A stretch of 64,000 nt of DNA. It comes from Allium sativum (lineage: Eukaryota; Streptophyta; Magnoliopsida; Asparagales; Amaryllidaceae). The stretch is taken from NCBI GenBank assembly GCA_030737875.1, contig CM060919.1, positions 805,177,160 to 805,241,159 of the forward strand, read 5' to 3'. Below the pieces are notes generated by a model. The model saw only the letters and a list, made by a program, of their open reading frames with translations. It had not been told where the DNA came from and searched no databases. Shown one piece after another: positions 1 through 9,964 of this stretch (position 1 is its first letter; every line of letters starts with the position of its first letter). A program made the position numbers and the translations under genes.

Positions 1-2499
1 CGACATTTCCCTTGAAATGCGTTGCACCGATGTACAACCAGCACGGGACAGTCATCAAAAGAAAGAAACAAGACGATGAATCAATAAAGAACCTGTAGTA
101 TATCTCGCAGCGCATGGAGTAAAATATAATAGTAACATAACTTGGTATAAAACAGGCGAGACGGTGCATAAGCTGAGAACTGAACCATAACCATCATAGC
201 AACGGAAAATCAAAAATACAGCTTATGATCCTTCATTATTACAACTTAAAAAAAATATTATCTCTAAAGCAAAGTAGAAAAGGTGCACTACCAATGCTCA
301 AAGTAGTTACTAGCAACAACATAGGGAGAATATATGTAAATAATACATGGAAGCCTCCTACTCGTCTCCGGACAGCTACTTGTGCATACCACTTAACCTG
401 CCTCTAGTCTGCCCGTTTAAGAGCACCCAAAGTAATAAGAAGAGACATAAAACTCTAGGTTAGACAAAAGTCTGGTATGAGCGATAAGCAGCAAAACAAA
501 ACAATAATAGGTATAAGTAAATCATACCTGAACCTGGACCTGCAACAAAAGAGTTAGCACAACAAGATGTTCAATACACTAAGCTAAACACTAACATAGT
601 GTGTAAAGTGGAAATGTGCATGTCATGGTGATAGCAAACATCAAACATAGTAGTCATCCTCACATCTCTCACTTAGTGCGTAAAGCATACAATATCCATC
701 TCTCTGGTCACCAAATTTTTGGGGGTCATGACGGCAGCTCCGTACAACTATTGCACTGTCCCCACTGCACTGGTCCATAGTCAATAACCCTAATGGGTCA
801 ACCAGTCCACACTTCCCTGGTTCTGGTTCTTCTATATGCCCCCTCTCTTCAGAGGTGAACCAAAGTTATGGACATCGATAACCTCTTTGCACACGTCCTG
901 CAGCAGAGTCCAACTCGAGAAGTTAACCCGTTTGTTCCCGTCTGGATCCTGAGTAATAACTTCGAATTTTTACTTCCTTTGCATCTCGGGTTTTGGTATC
1001 ATTCATCTTAGTTTGGGTCGTGGTCGTGGTCCTTGTCAGCATACCCCCCTTCAGGAATCGTCAGCATACCCCCTTCAGGAATCGTTAGCATACCCCCTTC
1101 AGGAATCTTCAGCATACCCCCTTCAGGAATCGTCAGCATACCCCCTTCAGGAATCGTCAGCATACCCCCCCTTCAGGAATCGTCAGCATACCCCTCTCAG
1201 GAATCGTCAGCATACCCCCTTGTGGAATCCGGTTCGTGACCATACCCCCCTGAGAAATTTGGTTCATGACCATACCCCCCTGAGGAATCTGTTTCGTGAC
1301 TATACCCCCTCCCCTTGAGGAATCTGGTTCGTAACCATACCCCCTCCCCCCGAGGAATCCGGTTCATGACCATACCCCCCTGAGGAATCCGGTTCGTGAC
1401 CATACCCCCCTGAGGAATCCGGTTCATGATCATACCCCCTTGAGGAATCTGATTCATGACCGTACCCCCATGAGGAATTCTGCAGTTTTTCTAGCAAACT
1501 ATTTTGCCAAACGACGGCGTTTTCAACCATTCTAACTTTCCTATGACATCACAAAACATACCAAACAGCAGTAACATCATACGAAATCAATCAAAAACAT
1601 CAAAACAACAATTTAACATGTTAATATGGATTGAACATACCCAAAAGCTTGATTTTCCCCTTAATCTCCTAAACCATGTTTTAGCCTTAAAATTAGCAAA
1701 CTTAATCAAAATTAACCCAAATTTTCACCAAAGGCATAAAATAATGTTTAAGAATTTCTAAATATTTTTCCAAATTTTTATCATGCATAATTTCGCTAAT
1801 TATCACTAATCACCCTTAATTAGTCGCAATTAGCGAATAAAAGTGCAAATCACTCACCTTAGCCACAAATAAATCTCAGATCTGAAACTATAACTGATAT
1901 GGCACTGATCTCTATGTATTGCAGCAGCTCCAACTCTGATTTAGTGTTGATTTCTCTTGATTTGATGCAGTTTTGCTTAATTAGTGATTAAAAGTGATTA
2001 GGGAGTGATTAAAATGAGGTTTGGGTGATGGAGGCCATTACTAGGGTTCAAAGGATGTTAGTGGCAGCTGAAAAATGACAAAAGAAGGGTTTCTCTAACC
2101 CCTTTTAGGCTTTATATAACCCTAATCCCGAAATCTCTAATGGACCTAGCTGCTAATTACCCAATTAGGCTCGGTTAAGCTGTTTTTCACCTTCTAAACC
2201 TTATTTCAGCCATATCTCTCAAATGGTAAATCCGTTTGATTAATGCGACCACTCTACGGAAAGAGAAACCATCTTCCGGATCTAATGGAAGTGGTTTTAG
2301 ATCAAAAATCCTTACCAATCAAAAGTTATAGGTGAAACAAGATTTGCCATGGGTAAAATGGTTATTTAAAATTCGGTAAAAATCGTGAACATGGGAAATG
2401 ACCCCAAAGTCATTCCCTACAGTTACAGACCATACGATTTTGTATGTAAACGAATAAATATTCTACGATCCTCTGATGCTTATAATGCGGGTCGTTACA
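1..2499 (-). repeat. 3' LTR of the chromovirus (window-truncated)
   Basis: Direct repeat of 7273-9964. It ends on the plus strand in gtcgttaca, which read on the minus strand is the canonical TGTAACGAC LTR start. It carries its own copy of the minisatellite (1037-1480) and of the TATA-like box (2111-2119). It differs from the right copy by many single-base changes and by minisatellite length, which implies an old insertion. Confidence 0.92.
1037..1480. repeat. LTR minisatellite, left copy
   Basis: Two related unit types in tandem. There are about eight units of a 24-bp type (cagcatacccccttcagg-like) followed by about eight of a 30-bp type (gaccatacccccctgagg-like, then a gttcgt or gttcat end). 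Both share the core cataccccc(c)ttgaggaatc. Open frames across it are only low-complexity shadows. Confidence 0.9.
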
Positions 2500-2523
2500 T
2501 TCTCCCCCCTCCCCCCCCCTTTA
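2500..2523 (-). other. Polypurine tract
   Basis: A nearly pure C/T run on the plus strand, hence AAAGGGGGGGGGGAGGGGGG on the minus strand, directly abutting the 3' LTR. The preceding GAAATTTCTT is also found before the PPT at 12889-12907, so the two elements share this 3' junction. Confidence 0.85.
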
Positions 2524-2676
2524 AGAAATTTCATCCTCGAAATTCCTTAACCAAAACATACAAAGGTTCTCGCATGCCTATCAACCATTAGCAATCAATC
2601 AAACATATATAACAACACAACAAACCTAACCTAACATGCAGTTTACTAATAAGGGAACACTATCATTACTAAATCC

Positions 2677-4050
2677 TTACCAGGCAAAGAGTTCTGGATA
2701 CATCTTCCTTATGTTCTCCTCTATTTTCCAAGTACAGTCTTTCTCATCGTCACCCCACTGGACTTTGACTAGTTTCACCACCTTCCTTCGAAGTTGCTTC
2801 GTATCATGCTCGACAATACAAATAGGTTTGCGTTTCCCAACCGCCTCGAGTTCTACCTCGATATCGTCCAACTGATCTGGTGAAATAGTCACATTAGGGT
2901 CGTGCACAAATTTCCTTAACTGGGAAATACGAAATATATTGTGAACTCCTGCCATCTTGTCGGGTAACTTAACCTTATACGCTAAATTCCCAACTTGCTC
3001 GAGAACTGGGAATGGACCAACAAATCTTGGTGCCAACTTACCTCTCCTACCAAAATGAATCACACTCTTTAATGGAGAGATCTTGACGAATACCAAGTCA
3101 CTAATGGAGAACTTCAAATCTCTTTGTCTCTTAACAGCATAACTCTTCTGTCTATCTTGGGCGACCTTCATTCGCTGTTGAATGACCTTGATCTTCTCCG
3201 AAGTTTCTCTTATTACATCTAGCCCAAGCACAAATTTCTCACCGGTTTCCAACCAACATAATGGTGAGTTTGCACGGTCTCCCGTACAAAGCTTCAAATG
3301 GAGCTATACCAATACTGGACTGATAACTATTATTATACGCGAACTCAACCAAATGTAAATGATCATCCCATGATCCTCCAAAATCCAGTATACTAGCTCT
3401 CAAGAGATCCTCTAATACATGATTCACCCTATCTGTTTGACCGTCGGTTTGAGGATGATATGCAGTACTGAGATGTAATTCTAATCCTAAAGCCTCTTTT
3501 AAGCTCTTCCAAAACCCACTAGTAAATAATGGATTTCGGTCACTCATAATGCCTTTGGGTACTCCATGAAATCTCACCACCCACTTCATATACAGTTCTG
3601 CTAACTTAGCTGTCGTTCTATTTGACTTGACTGGTATGAACCTTGCACTCTTAGTTAATCGATCTTCAATCACCCAAATACTATCATGCCCTGATCTATT
3701 CCTTGGTAAACCATCAACGAAATCCATTGAGACTTGTTCCCATTTCCATTCGGGAGTTTCCAATGGTTGTAACAAACCGCTAGGCTTCTTTTACTCAGTT
3801 ACTGGCAATTCATGCACTTGGATATAATCTTCCCAACGTCTCTCTTCATCCCTTCCCAGTAGTAGGTCTGCTTCATGTCTCGATACATTTTGTTACCACC
3901 GGGATGTATAGTCAGTTTTGAGTGATGACACTCTCTAAGCACTTCATCTCTCAATCCATTAACATTGGGTACAACTAGTCTCCCCTTCTTTCGAAGCCAT
4001 CCTTCTCGATCAAGTCCATACTTGCTCATCTCCTCATTGTCGATGCCCAT
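2677..4050 (-). pseudogene. Integrase with chromodomain-like tail, broken
   Basis: The N-terminal zinc domain (4050-3799) has the HHCC pattern, with HHSKLTIHP and CMNC visible. The catalytic core (3775-3239) shows the first Asp at 3722-3724 (MDFVDGLP) and the second at 3539-3541 (SDRNP). In the place of the catalytic Glu there is Asp at 3431-3433 (QTDRVNH). The C-terminal part (3297-2677) has the GPFPVLEQVG and PDKMAGVHNIFRISQL stretches. It ends in a chromodomain-like segment, LVKVQWGDDEKDCTW...YPELF. Frameshifts fall near 3780 and 3240-3297. The family inserts cDNA, and chromodomains bias it to chromatin; this copy is inactive. Confidence 0.9.
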
Positions 4051-4107
4051 CTTAACTTTGGAAATGACTTCCAGTAGATTAGGATCATCCCTCTGACTGG
4101 AACCAAT

Positions 4108-5600
4108 TCACTCAATCAAAGTCGGTCTGATCATCAAACTTGCTAACATTTCTGGATCCAATTCACACTTAGGTCTGAAATCATATCCCGCGATATATTC
4201 CGGTTGCTTCCATTGTAGAATCATAACCCCCAAACTGGCATGTCTCCTACTCAATGCATCAACCACTGCATTGCCCTTCCCGAGTGTGTATGTGATATTG
4301 AAATCATATGAAGCCAAGAACTCTAACCATCTCTGCTGATGAAGGTTTAGATCTTTCTGAGAGAAAAGATACTTTAATGACTTATGGTCGGTAAACAACT
4401 CGAATCTTTCTCCCAAGAGATAATGTCTCCACATCTTAACGCGAACACGATCGCTGCCAATTCCAAATCATGGGTAAGGTGCCTTTTTCATGTTGTTTCA
4501 GTTGCCGACTAGCATAAGATACAACCCTACTTCCTTGCATCAGTACAACACCCAGTCCGGTACCACAGGCATCCGCGTATACCGTCATCTCTTCGTTCCC
4601 TTTAGGAATAACTAACAATGGCGCACACGCCAACTTTTCCTTTAGGCTCTTAAATGCATTCTCGCACCTTCTGTCCCAAGCGAAAGCTTGATTCTTTTTG
4701 GTCAATTGAGTTAACGGTACCTCTATCTTGGAGAAGACTTCGGTAAACTTATGATCATATCCAGCTAACCCTAAGAAACTTCTTACGTCTGTTGCATTCT
4801 TGGGCGTAGACCAATCTTGAACCGTACCCACTTTCTCAGGATCCACGGCAATACCATTCACTGAAACAACATGGCCCAAGAATCTCACTTTCCTTCTCCA
4901 GAAGTAACACTTAGAAAATTTTGCTTTCAGTCGGTGTTTCCTCAACACCTCCGTCACTTTCCTCAAATGTTTCTTGTGTTCTTCCTCTGTCCTCGAGTAA
5001 ACCAAGATATCGTCCATGAACACAAGAACAAACTTATTTAATTGATCCCTGAACACTCTATTCATAAAATCCACAAAATATGCGGCTGCGTTGATCAACC
5101 CAAACGGCATGACCAACCACTCATAGAATCCCGATGGCGTCCGAAATGCCGTTTTAGGAATGCTCTCAGCCGCTACTCGGAGCTGATGAAAACCAGTAGC
5201 AAGATCCAATTGGGAAAATACTCTGGCTCCATCTAGCTGATCAAACAAATCATTTATTCACGGAAGAGGATACTTATCCTTCCTCGTCACCTTACTCAAC
5301 TCGCGGTAGTCCACACACAATCGAAGGGAACCATCTGCCTTGGTAGCAAACACAACTGGTTCTCCCCACTCAGAAACACTTCTTCTGATAAATCCCTTCT
5401 TCAAAAGATCACTCACTTGCACCCCGAGCTCTCGCTGCTCCCTTGGCGCCATGCGATGAAAGGGCATCACTATAGGTCTGACATCTTTCACTAAATCAAT
5501 CTGAAACTCAATCTCTCGGTGTGGTGGAAGTACGTTCACTTATGTCCGGATACTCGCCAGCAACATGCACATCTGATAACTCATCCTGCCAGATGTCGAG
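4108..5600 (-). pseudogene. Reverse transcriptase and RNase H remnant
   Basis: The RT fingers (5539-5258) carry [10 protein letters not shown]. The palm follows, with the catalytic motif FMDD at 5009-5020 inside [13 protein letters not shown] and then FSKCYFW and FLGHVVS. RNase H begins near 4590 ([12 protein letters not shown]) and continues in another frame as [13 protein letters not shown]. Damage includes a frameshift near 5510-5540, an in-frame TGA at 5258-5260 where the family has Arg (a CGA to TGA change fits), frame changes at 4440-4490, and a TGA at 4108-4110. The protein would copy element RNA into DNA and degrade the RNA template. Confidence 0.92.
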
Positions 5601-6000
5601 GGAATGTAGAAAACTAGCCATCACCTCATCACTAGATAGGCAACCCAATACCACCCTCCGCCTATCGTCCGCTCTAACGGTCACTGAAAACCCCTCACAG
5701 TCTACCACTACCCCATACCTTTGGAGCCAATCGACTCCCAAGATAATGTCAAACCCAGCAAAGCCCAAAGCAAAACAATCACAAGCAAACATACATCCTG
5801 ACTCGATAAGACCATATTATGGCAAATCATACTAAGGCTAGTCGAACCACCGATCGGGTTCGTCACAACTAAAGGTCTATCGACTAGTTCGGGTTCCAAT
5901 TTCCAACCTATCTACCAGATAACTAGATACGAAGGAATGGGAAGCTCCGGTATCAAATAATACTCGAACAGGAACATCATAAATGGAAAGCATACCTTGA
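5600..6000 (-). pseudogene. Retroelement aspartic protease remnant
   Basis: The retropepsin active-site motif LFDTGASHSF is visible at about 5930-5960; D-T-G-A-S itself lies at 5940-5954. Downstream comes the flap and C-terminal part with DIILGVDWLQRYG (about 5720-5755). These two pieces are in different frames, so there is at least one frameshift between about 5790 and 5900. The protease would process the Gag-Pol polyprotein. It sits between the zinc knuckle and RT as expected for Ty3/gypsy. Confidence 0.85.
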
Positions 6001-6094
6001 ATAATGATACCTTTTCCCTTCTACGCCGCAGTTGGGGCATTCGACGAAGAAGGAACAACGTTGATAGCATACACTTTCACGATCTGCTTCTCTT

Positions 6095-7046
6095 TAGGAG
6101 ATTGTGACATTTATCCTTGAAATGTCTCACCTGGCCATAGTTGAAGCACTTCTTTTCCCTTGGCTTAGCTCGACATTCAGTAGCAATGTGGCCCTTCTTG
6201 CCACAGCTAAAACACTCGATATCTTTCTTATTCTTCTTCTTCTGGCCATCCTTGGTCTGGTTCTGTTTCCTCTTATTCTGGGAATTACCCTTGCCTCCAC
6301 CGCTTGCTTGCAGCTTTGGCTCTCCTATAGATGCAGTAACGACCTCAGTCTTTCACTTAGGGTAAAGACTCTCTGATCTCAATGCTTTTCCCATAATAGA
6401 TTCAAACGTCCCATCAATGTGTTTTATAAGCCTTTCCCCCAAGTACCCATCTAAGCCAGTTATGAACTTCCCATTCTTCTTCTCGGCAGTGTCAATAAGG
6501 GATAATCCATACTTTGATAAGGTATCGAATTCAGCAATATACTCTGAGACTTCCCTATCATTGTGCATAAGCTCCAGAAACTTCCTGAAAAACTCTGACT
6601 TCTGAGCAGTTGGGATAAACTTATCACTAAAATGAGTTTTAAACTGATTCCAAGTAACTTGATCCTCAGGAGTAGCTGCTTTAATGGCATTTCACCAATT
6701 CATTGCACGTCCTTGAAGTTGACGCGATGCTAACTTCCTCTTCATTGCATCTTCGATCCCCAAATCTTAAAAGATGCACTCATAACTATCTAGCCAATCT
6801 TGAACATCCGTAGCCGACTCCGTTCCATGGAACGGCTTCCCACCAAGACTAGTATAATCCTTGTTAAGCTTGGCGAAATCGGCTCTAGGCGCTTGCACCG
6901 CTGCACCACCCCCATTAGCAGCATTGGGAGCTGCTCCCTGAACATCACTAAGCATCTCTCATGAAGGTAGTAAACATCGCTCTCAAATCAGGAACACCCC
7001 TATTGTTTGCTCCTAAACTCGTACTCCTCGTATATCGGCTCATCAT
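6095..7046 (-). pseudogene. gag remnant with CCHC zinc knuckle
   Basis: The capsid and nucleocapsid part of the chromovirus. The likely start is the ATG pair read down from 7046. A frame change near 6965 leads into a capsid stretch (6955-6767, then 6690-6353) that includes LGGKPFHGTESATDVQDWL. The nucleocapsid end has one intact CX2CX4HX4C knuckle at 6173-6214 (CFSCGKKGHIATEC) and a second at 6107-6148 in which the second Cys is Tyr (CFNYGQVRHFKDKC). Several frame changes separate the pieces. The family role is packaging of element RNA into particles; this copy cannot make a full protein. Confidence 0.85.
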
Positions 7047-7234
7047 TCAATCTGTAAAGAGAAAACAATTAACCATCTCTTCAGTGGTGCAAGTGCAGTG
7101 CGACTTCATCCTTAGCTATATTAATAGTGTGTATATATATAGCTTTTGAAAACCAAAATATTACAAATATGCGCTCTCTTATACATATACTATCTCTTCC
7201 TGATGTCTTCCCAAGGTTAACTAAGCAACCTAGA

Positions 7235-7246
7235 GCTCTGATACCA
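7235..7246 (-). other. Primer-binding site (tRNA-iMet type)
   Basis: On the minus strand this reads TGGTATCAGAGC, the usual plant retrotransposon PBS matching the 3' end of initiator Met tRNA. It begins four bases inside the LTR edge at 7251. Confidence 0.92.
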
Positions 7247-8290
7247 AATATGACGGTCCGCGCCGCGCTAGCCGACATTTCCCTTGAAATGCATTGCACG
7301 ATGTCCAACCAACACGGGACGGTCGTCAAAAGAAAGAAACAAGACGATGAATCAACAAAGAACCTGTAGTATATCTCACAGCGCATGGAATAAAATAAAA
7401 TAGTAACATAACTTGGTATAAAACAGGCAAGGCGTGCATAAACTGAGAACTAAATCATAACCATCATAGCAACGGAAATCCAAAAATACAGCTTATGATC
7501 CTCCAATATTACAACTTAAAAAAACACCGTCTCTAAAGCAAAGTAGAAAAGGTGCACTACCAATGCCCAAAGTAGTGACCAGCAACAACATAGGGAGAAT
7601 ATGTGTAAATAATATGTGGAAGCCTCCTACTCGTCTCCGGACACCTACTCGTGCATACCACCTAACCTGCCTCTAGTCTGCCCATTTAAGAGCACCCAGA
7701 GTAATAAGAAGAGACATAAAACTCTAGGTCAGACAAAAGTCTGGTATGAGCGATAAGCAGCAAAACAAAACAGTAATAGGTATAAGTAAATCATACCTGA
7801 ACCTGGACCTACAACTAAAGAGTTAGTACAACAAGATGTACAGTACTCTAAGGTAAACACTAACATAGTGTGTAAAGTGGAAATGTGCATGTCATGGTGA
7901 TAGCGAACATCAAACATAGTAATCATCCTCACATCTCTCACTTAGTGCGTAAAGCATACAATATCCACTGCTCTGGTCACCAAATCTCTGGGGTCATGAC
8001 GGCAACTTCTAACAACTATTCCACTGGTCCGTAGTCAAAAACCCTAATGGGCCAACCAGTCCACACTTCCCTAGCTCTGGTTGGTCTACATGCCCCCTCT
8101 CTTCAGCGGTGAAACAAAGTAATGGACATCTATTACCCCTTTGCACACGTCCCACAGCAGAGTCCAACCCGAGAAGTTAACTCGTTGGTTCCCGTCTGGA
8201 TCCTGAGTAATAACTTCGAATTTGGACTTCCTTTGCATCTCGGGTTTTGGTATCATTCGTCTTAGTTTGGGCTGTGTTCGTGGTCCTCGT

Positions 8291-8941
8291 CAGCATACCC
8301 CCCTTCAGGAATCGTCAGCATACCCCCTTCAGGAATCGTCTGCATACCCCCTTCAGGAATCTTCAGCATACCCCATTCTGGAATCGTCAGCATACCCCCT
8401 TAAGGAATCGTCAGCATACAACCTTCAGGAATCGTCAGCATACCCCCCTTCAGGAATCGTCAGCATACCCCCTTCAGAAATCGTTAGCATATCCCCTTGA
8501 GGAATCCGGTTCGTGACCATACCCCCCTGAGGAATTCGGTTTGTGATCACACCCCCCTTGAGGAATTCGGTTCGTTACCATACCCCCCTCCCGAGGAATC
8601 CGGTTCATGACCATACCCCCCTGAGGAATTTGGTTCATGACCATACCCTCCCTGAGGAATCTGGTTCGTGACCATACCTCCCCTGAGGAATCCGTTTCAT
8701 AAGCATACTCCCCCCCCCCACCCGAGGAATCCGATTCGTGACCATACCCCCCTGAGGAATCCGGTTCATGGCCATACCCCCCCTGAGGAATCCGGTTCGT
8801 GACCGTACCCCCTAGAGGAATTCGGTTCGTGGCCATATCCACCTGAGGAATCCGGTTCGTGACCATACCCTCCTGAGGAATTCGGTTCGTGACCATACCC
8901 CCCTGAGGAATCTAATTCGTGACCGTACCCCCTAAGGAATT
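8291..8941. repeat. LTR minisatellite, right copy (expanded)
   Basis: Same two unit types as at 1037-1480, with about nine of the 24-bp type and about fourteen of the 30-bp type. The gain is confined mainly to the 30-bp class. It ends at the same point in the LTR, just before ggaattctgcag. Confidence 0.9.
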
Positions 8942-9573
8942 CTGCAGTTTTTCTAGCAAGCTAATTTCGCCAAACGACGACGTTTTCAACCATTCTAACT
9001 TTCCTATGACATCACAAAACGTACCAAACAGCAGTAACATCATACGGAATCAATCAAAAACATCAAAACTACAATTTAACATGTTAATATGGATCGAACA
9101 TACCCAAAAGCATGATTTTCCCCTTAATCCCCTAAACCATGTTTTAGCCTTAGAATTAGCAAACTTAATCGAACTTTACCCAATTTTTCACCAGAGGCAT
9201 AAAATAATGTTTAAGAATTTCTAAATATTTTTCCAGATTTTTATCATGCATAATTTCGCTAAATATCACTAATCACCCCTAATTAGCCGCAATTAGCGAA
9301 TAAAAGTGCAAATCACTCACCTTAACCACAAATAAATCTCAGATCTGAAACTATAATTGATATGGCACTGATCTCTATGTATTTCAGCAGCTCCAACTCT
9401 GATTTGGTGTTGATTTCTCTTGATTTGATGCAGTTTTGCTTAATTAGTGATTAAAAGTGATTAGGGAGTGACTAAAATGGGGTTTGGGTGATGGAGGCCA
9501 TTACTAGGGTTCAAAGGATGTTAGTGGCGGCTAAAAAATGACAAAAGAAGGGTTTCTCTAACCCCTTTTAGGC

Positions 9574-9582
9574 TTTATATAA
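9574..9582 (-). promoter_or_regulatory. TATA box of the 5' LTR
   Basis: Plus-strand tttatataa reads TTATATAAA on the minus strand, inside a block conserved at 2111-2119 of the other LTR. It lies about 390 bp from the U3 end, a usual place for the LTR promoter. Assignment is by motif and position only. Confidence 0.55.
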
Positions 9583-9964
9583 CCCTAATTCCGAAATCCC
9601 TAATGGAGCTAGCTGCTAATTACCCAATTAGGTCCGGTTAAGCTGTTTTTCATCTTCTAAACCTTATTTCAGCCATATCTCCCAAACGGTAAATCCGTTT
9701 GAATAATGCGACGACTCTACGGAAAGAGAAACCATCATTCGGATCCAATGGAAGTGGTTTCAGGTCAAAACTCTTTACCAATCAAAAGTTATAGGACAAA
9801 CGAGATTTGCTAGGGGCAAAATGGTCATTTAAAATTTGGTAAAAATCGTGAACATAGGAAATGACCCTAATAGTTGTTCCCCACAGTTACAGACCATATG
9901 ACTTCATATGTAAATGAAATAAATATTCTACGATCCTCTGATGTGTATAATGCGGGTCGTTACA

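Larger units (their letters stand above)
1..9964 (-). mobile_element. Decayed Ty3/gypsy chromovirus, Tekay/Del-like, minus strand
   Basis: A near-complete LTR retrotransposon read on the minus strand. The right LTR (7251-9964) is followed, in element order, by an initiator-Met PBS, gag, protease, RT, RNase H, integrase with a C-terminal chromodomain-like tail, a G-rich PPT, and the left LTR (1-2499). By comparison with the right copy, the left LTR lacks only about its last 22 bases at the window edge. PR-RT-RH-INT-chromodomain order and the sequence of the integrase tail fit the Tekay/Del lineage of chromoviruses. The reading frame is broken by several in-frame stops and frameshifts, so this copy is not autonomous. 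The target duplication cannot be checked because one flank lies outside the window. Confidence 0.93.
7251..9964 (-). repeat. 5' LTR of the chromovirus, 2714 bp
   Basis: Bounded by tgacggtccg (plus strand 7251) and gtcgttaca (ends 9964), giving TG...CA ends on the minus strand. The left edge is four bases from the PBS, which fixes it as the 5' LTR of a minus-strand element. It is about 190 bp longer than the other LTR would be when complete, almost all from extra minisatellite units at 8291-8941. Confidence 0.93.

Noticed and set aside
1037..1480. CRISPR-like regular repeats
   Set aside because: Units are contiguous, without unique spacers, and sit inside a plant LTR; this is a minisatellite.
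1013..1530. Open frames on both strands over the minisatellite
   Set aside because: They only translate the 24/30-bp repeat in several frames; there is no codon bias or start context.
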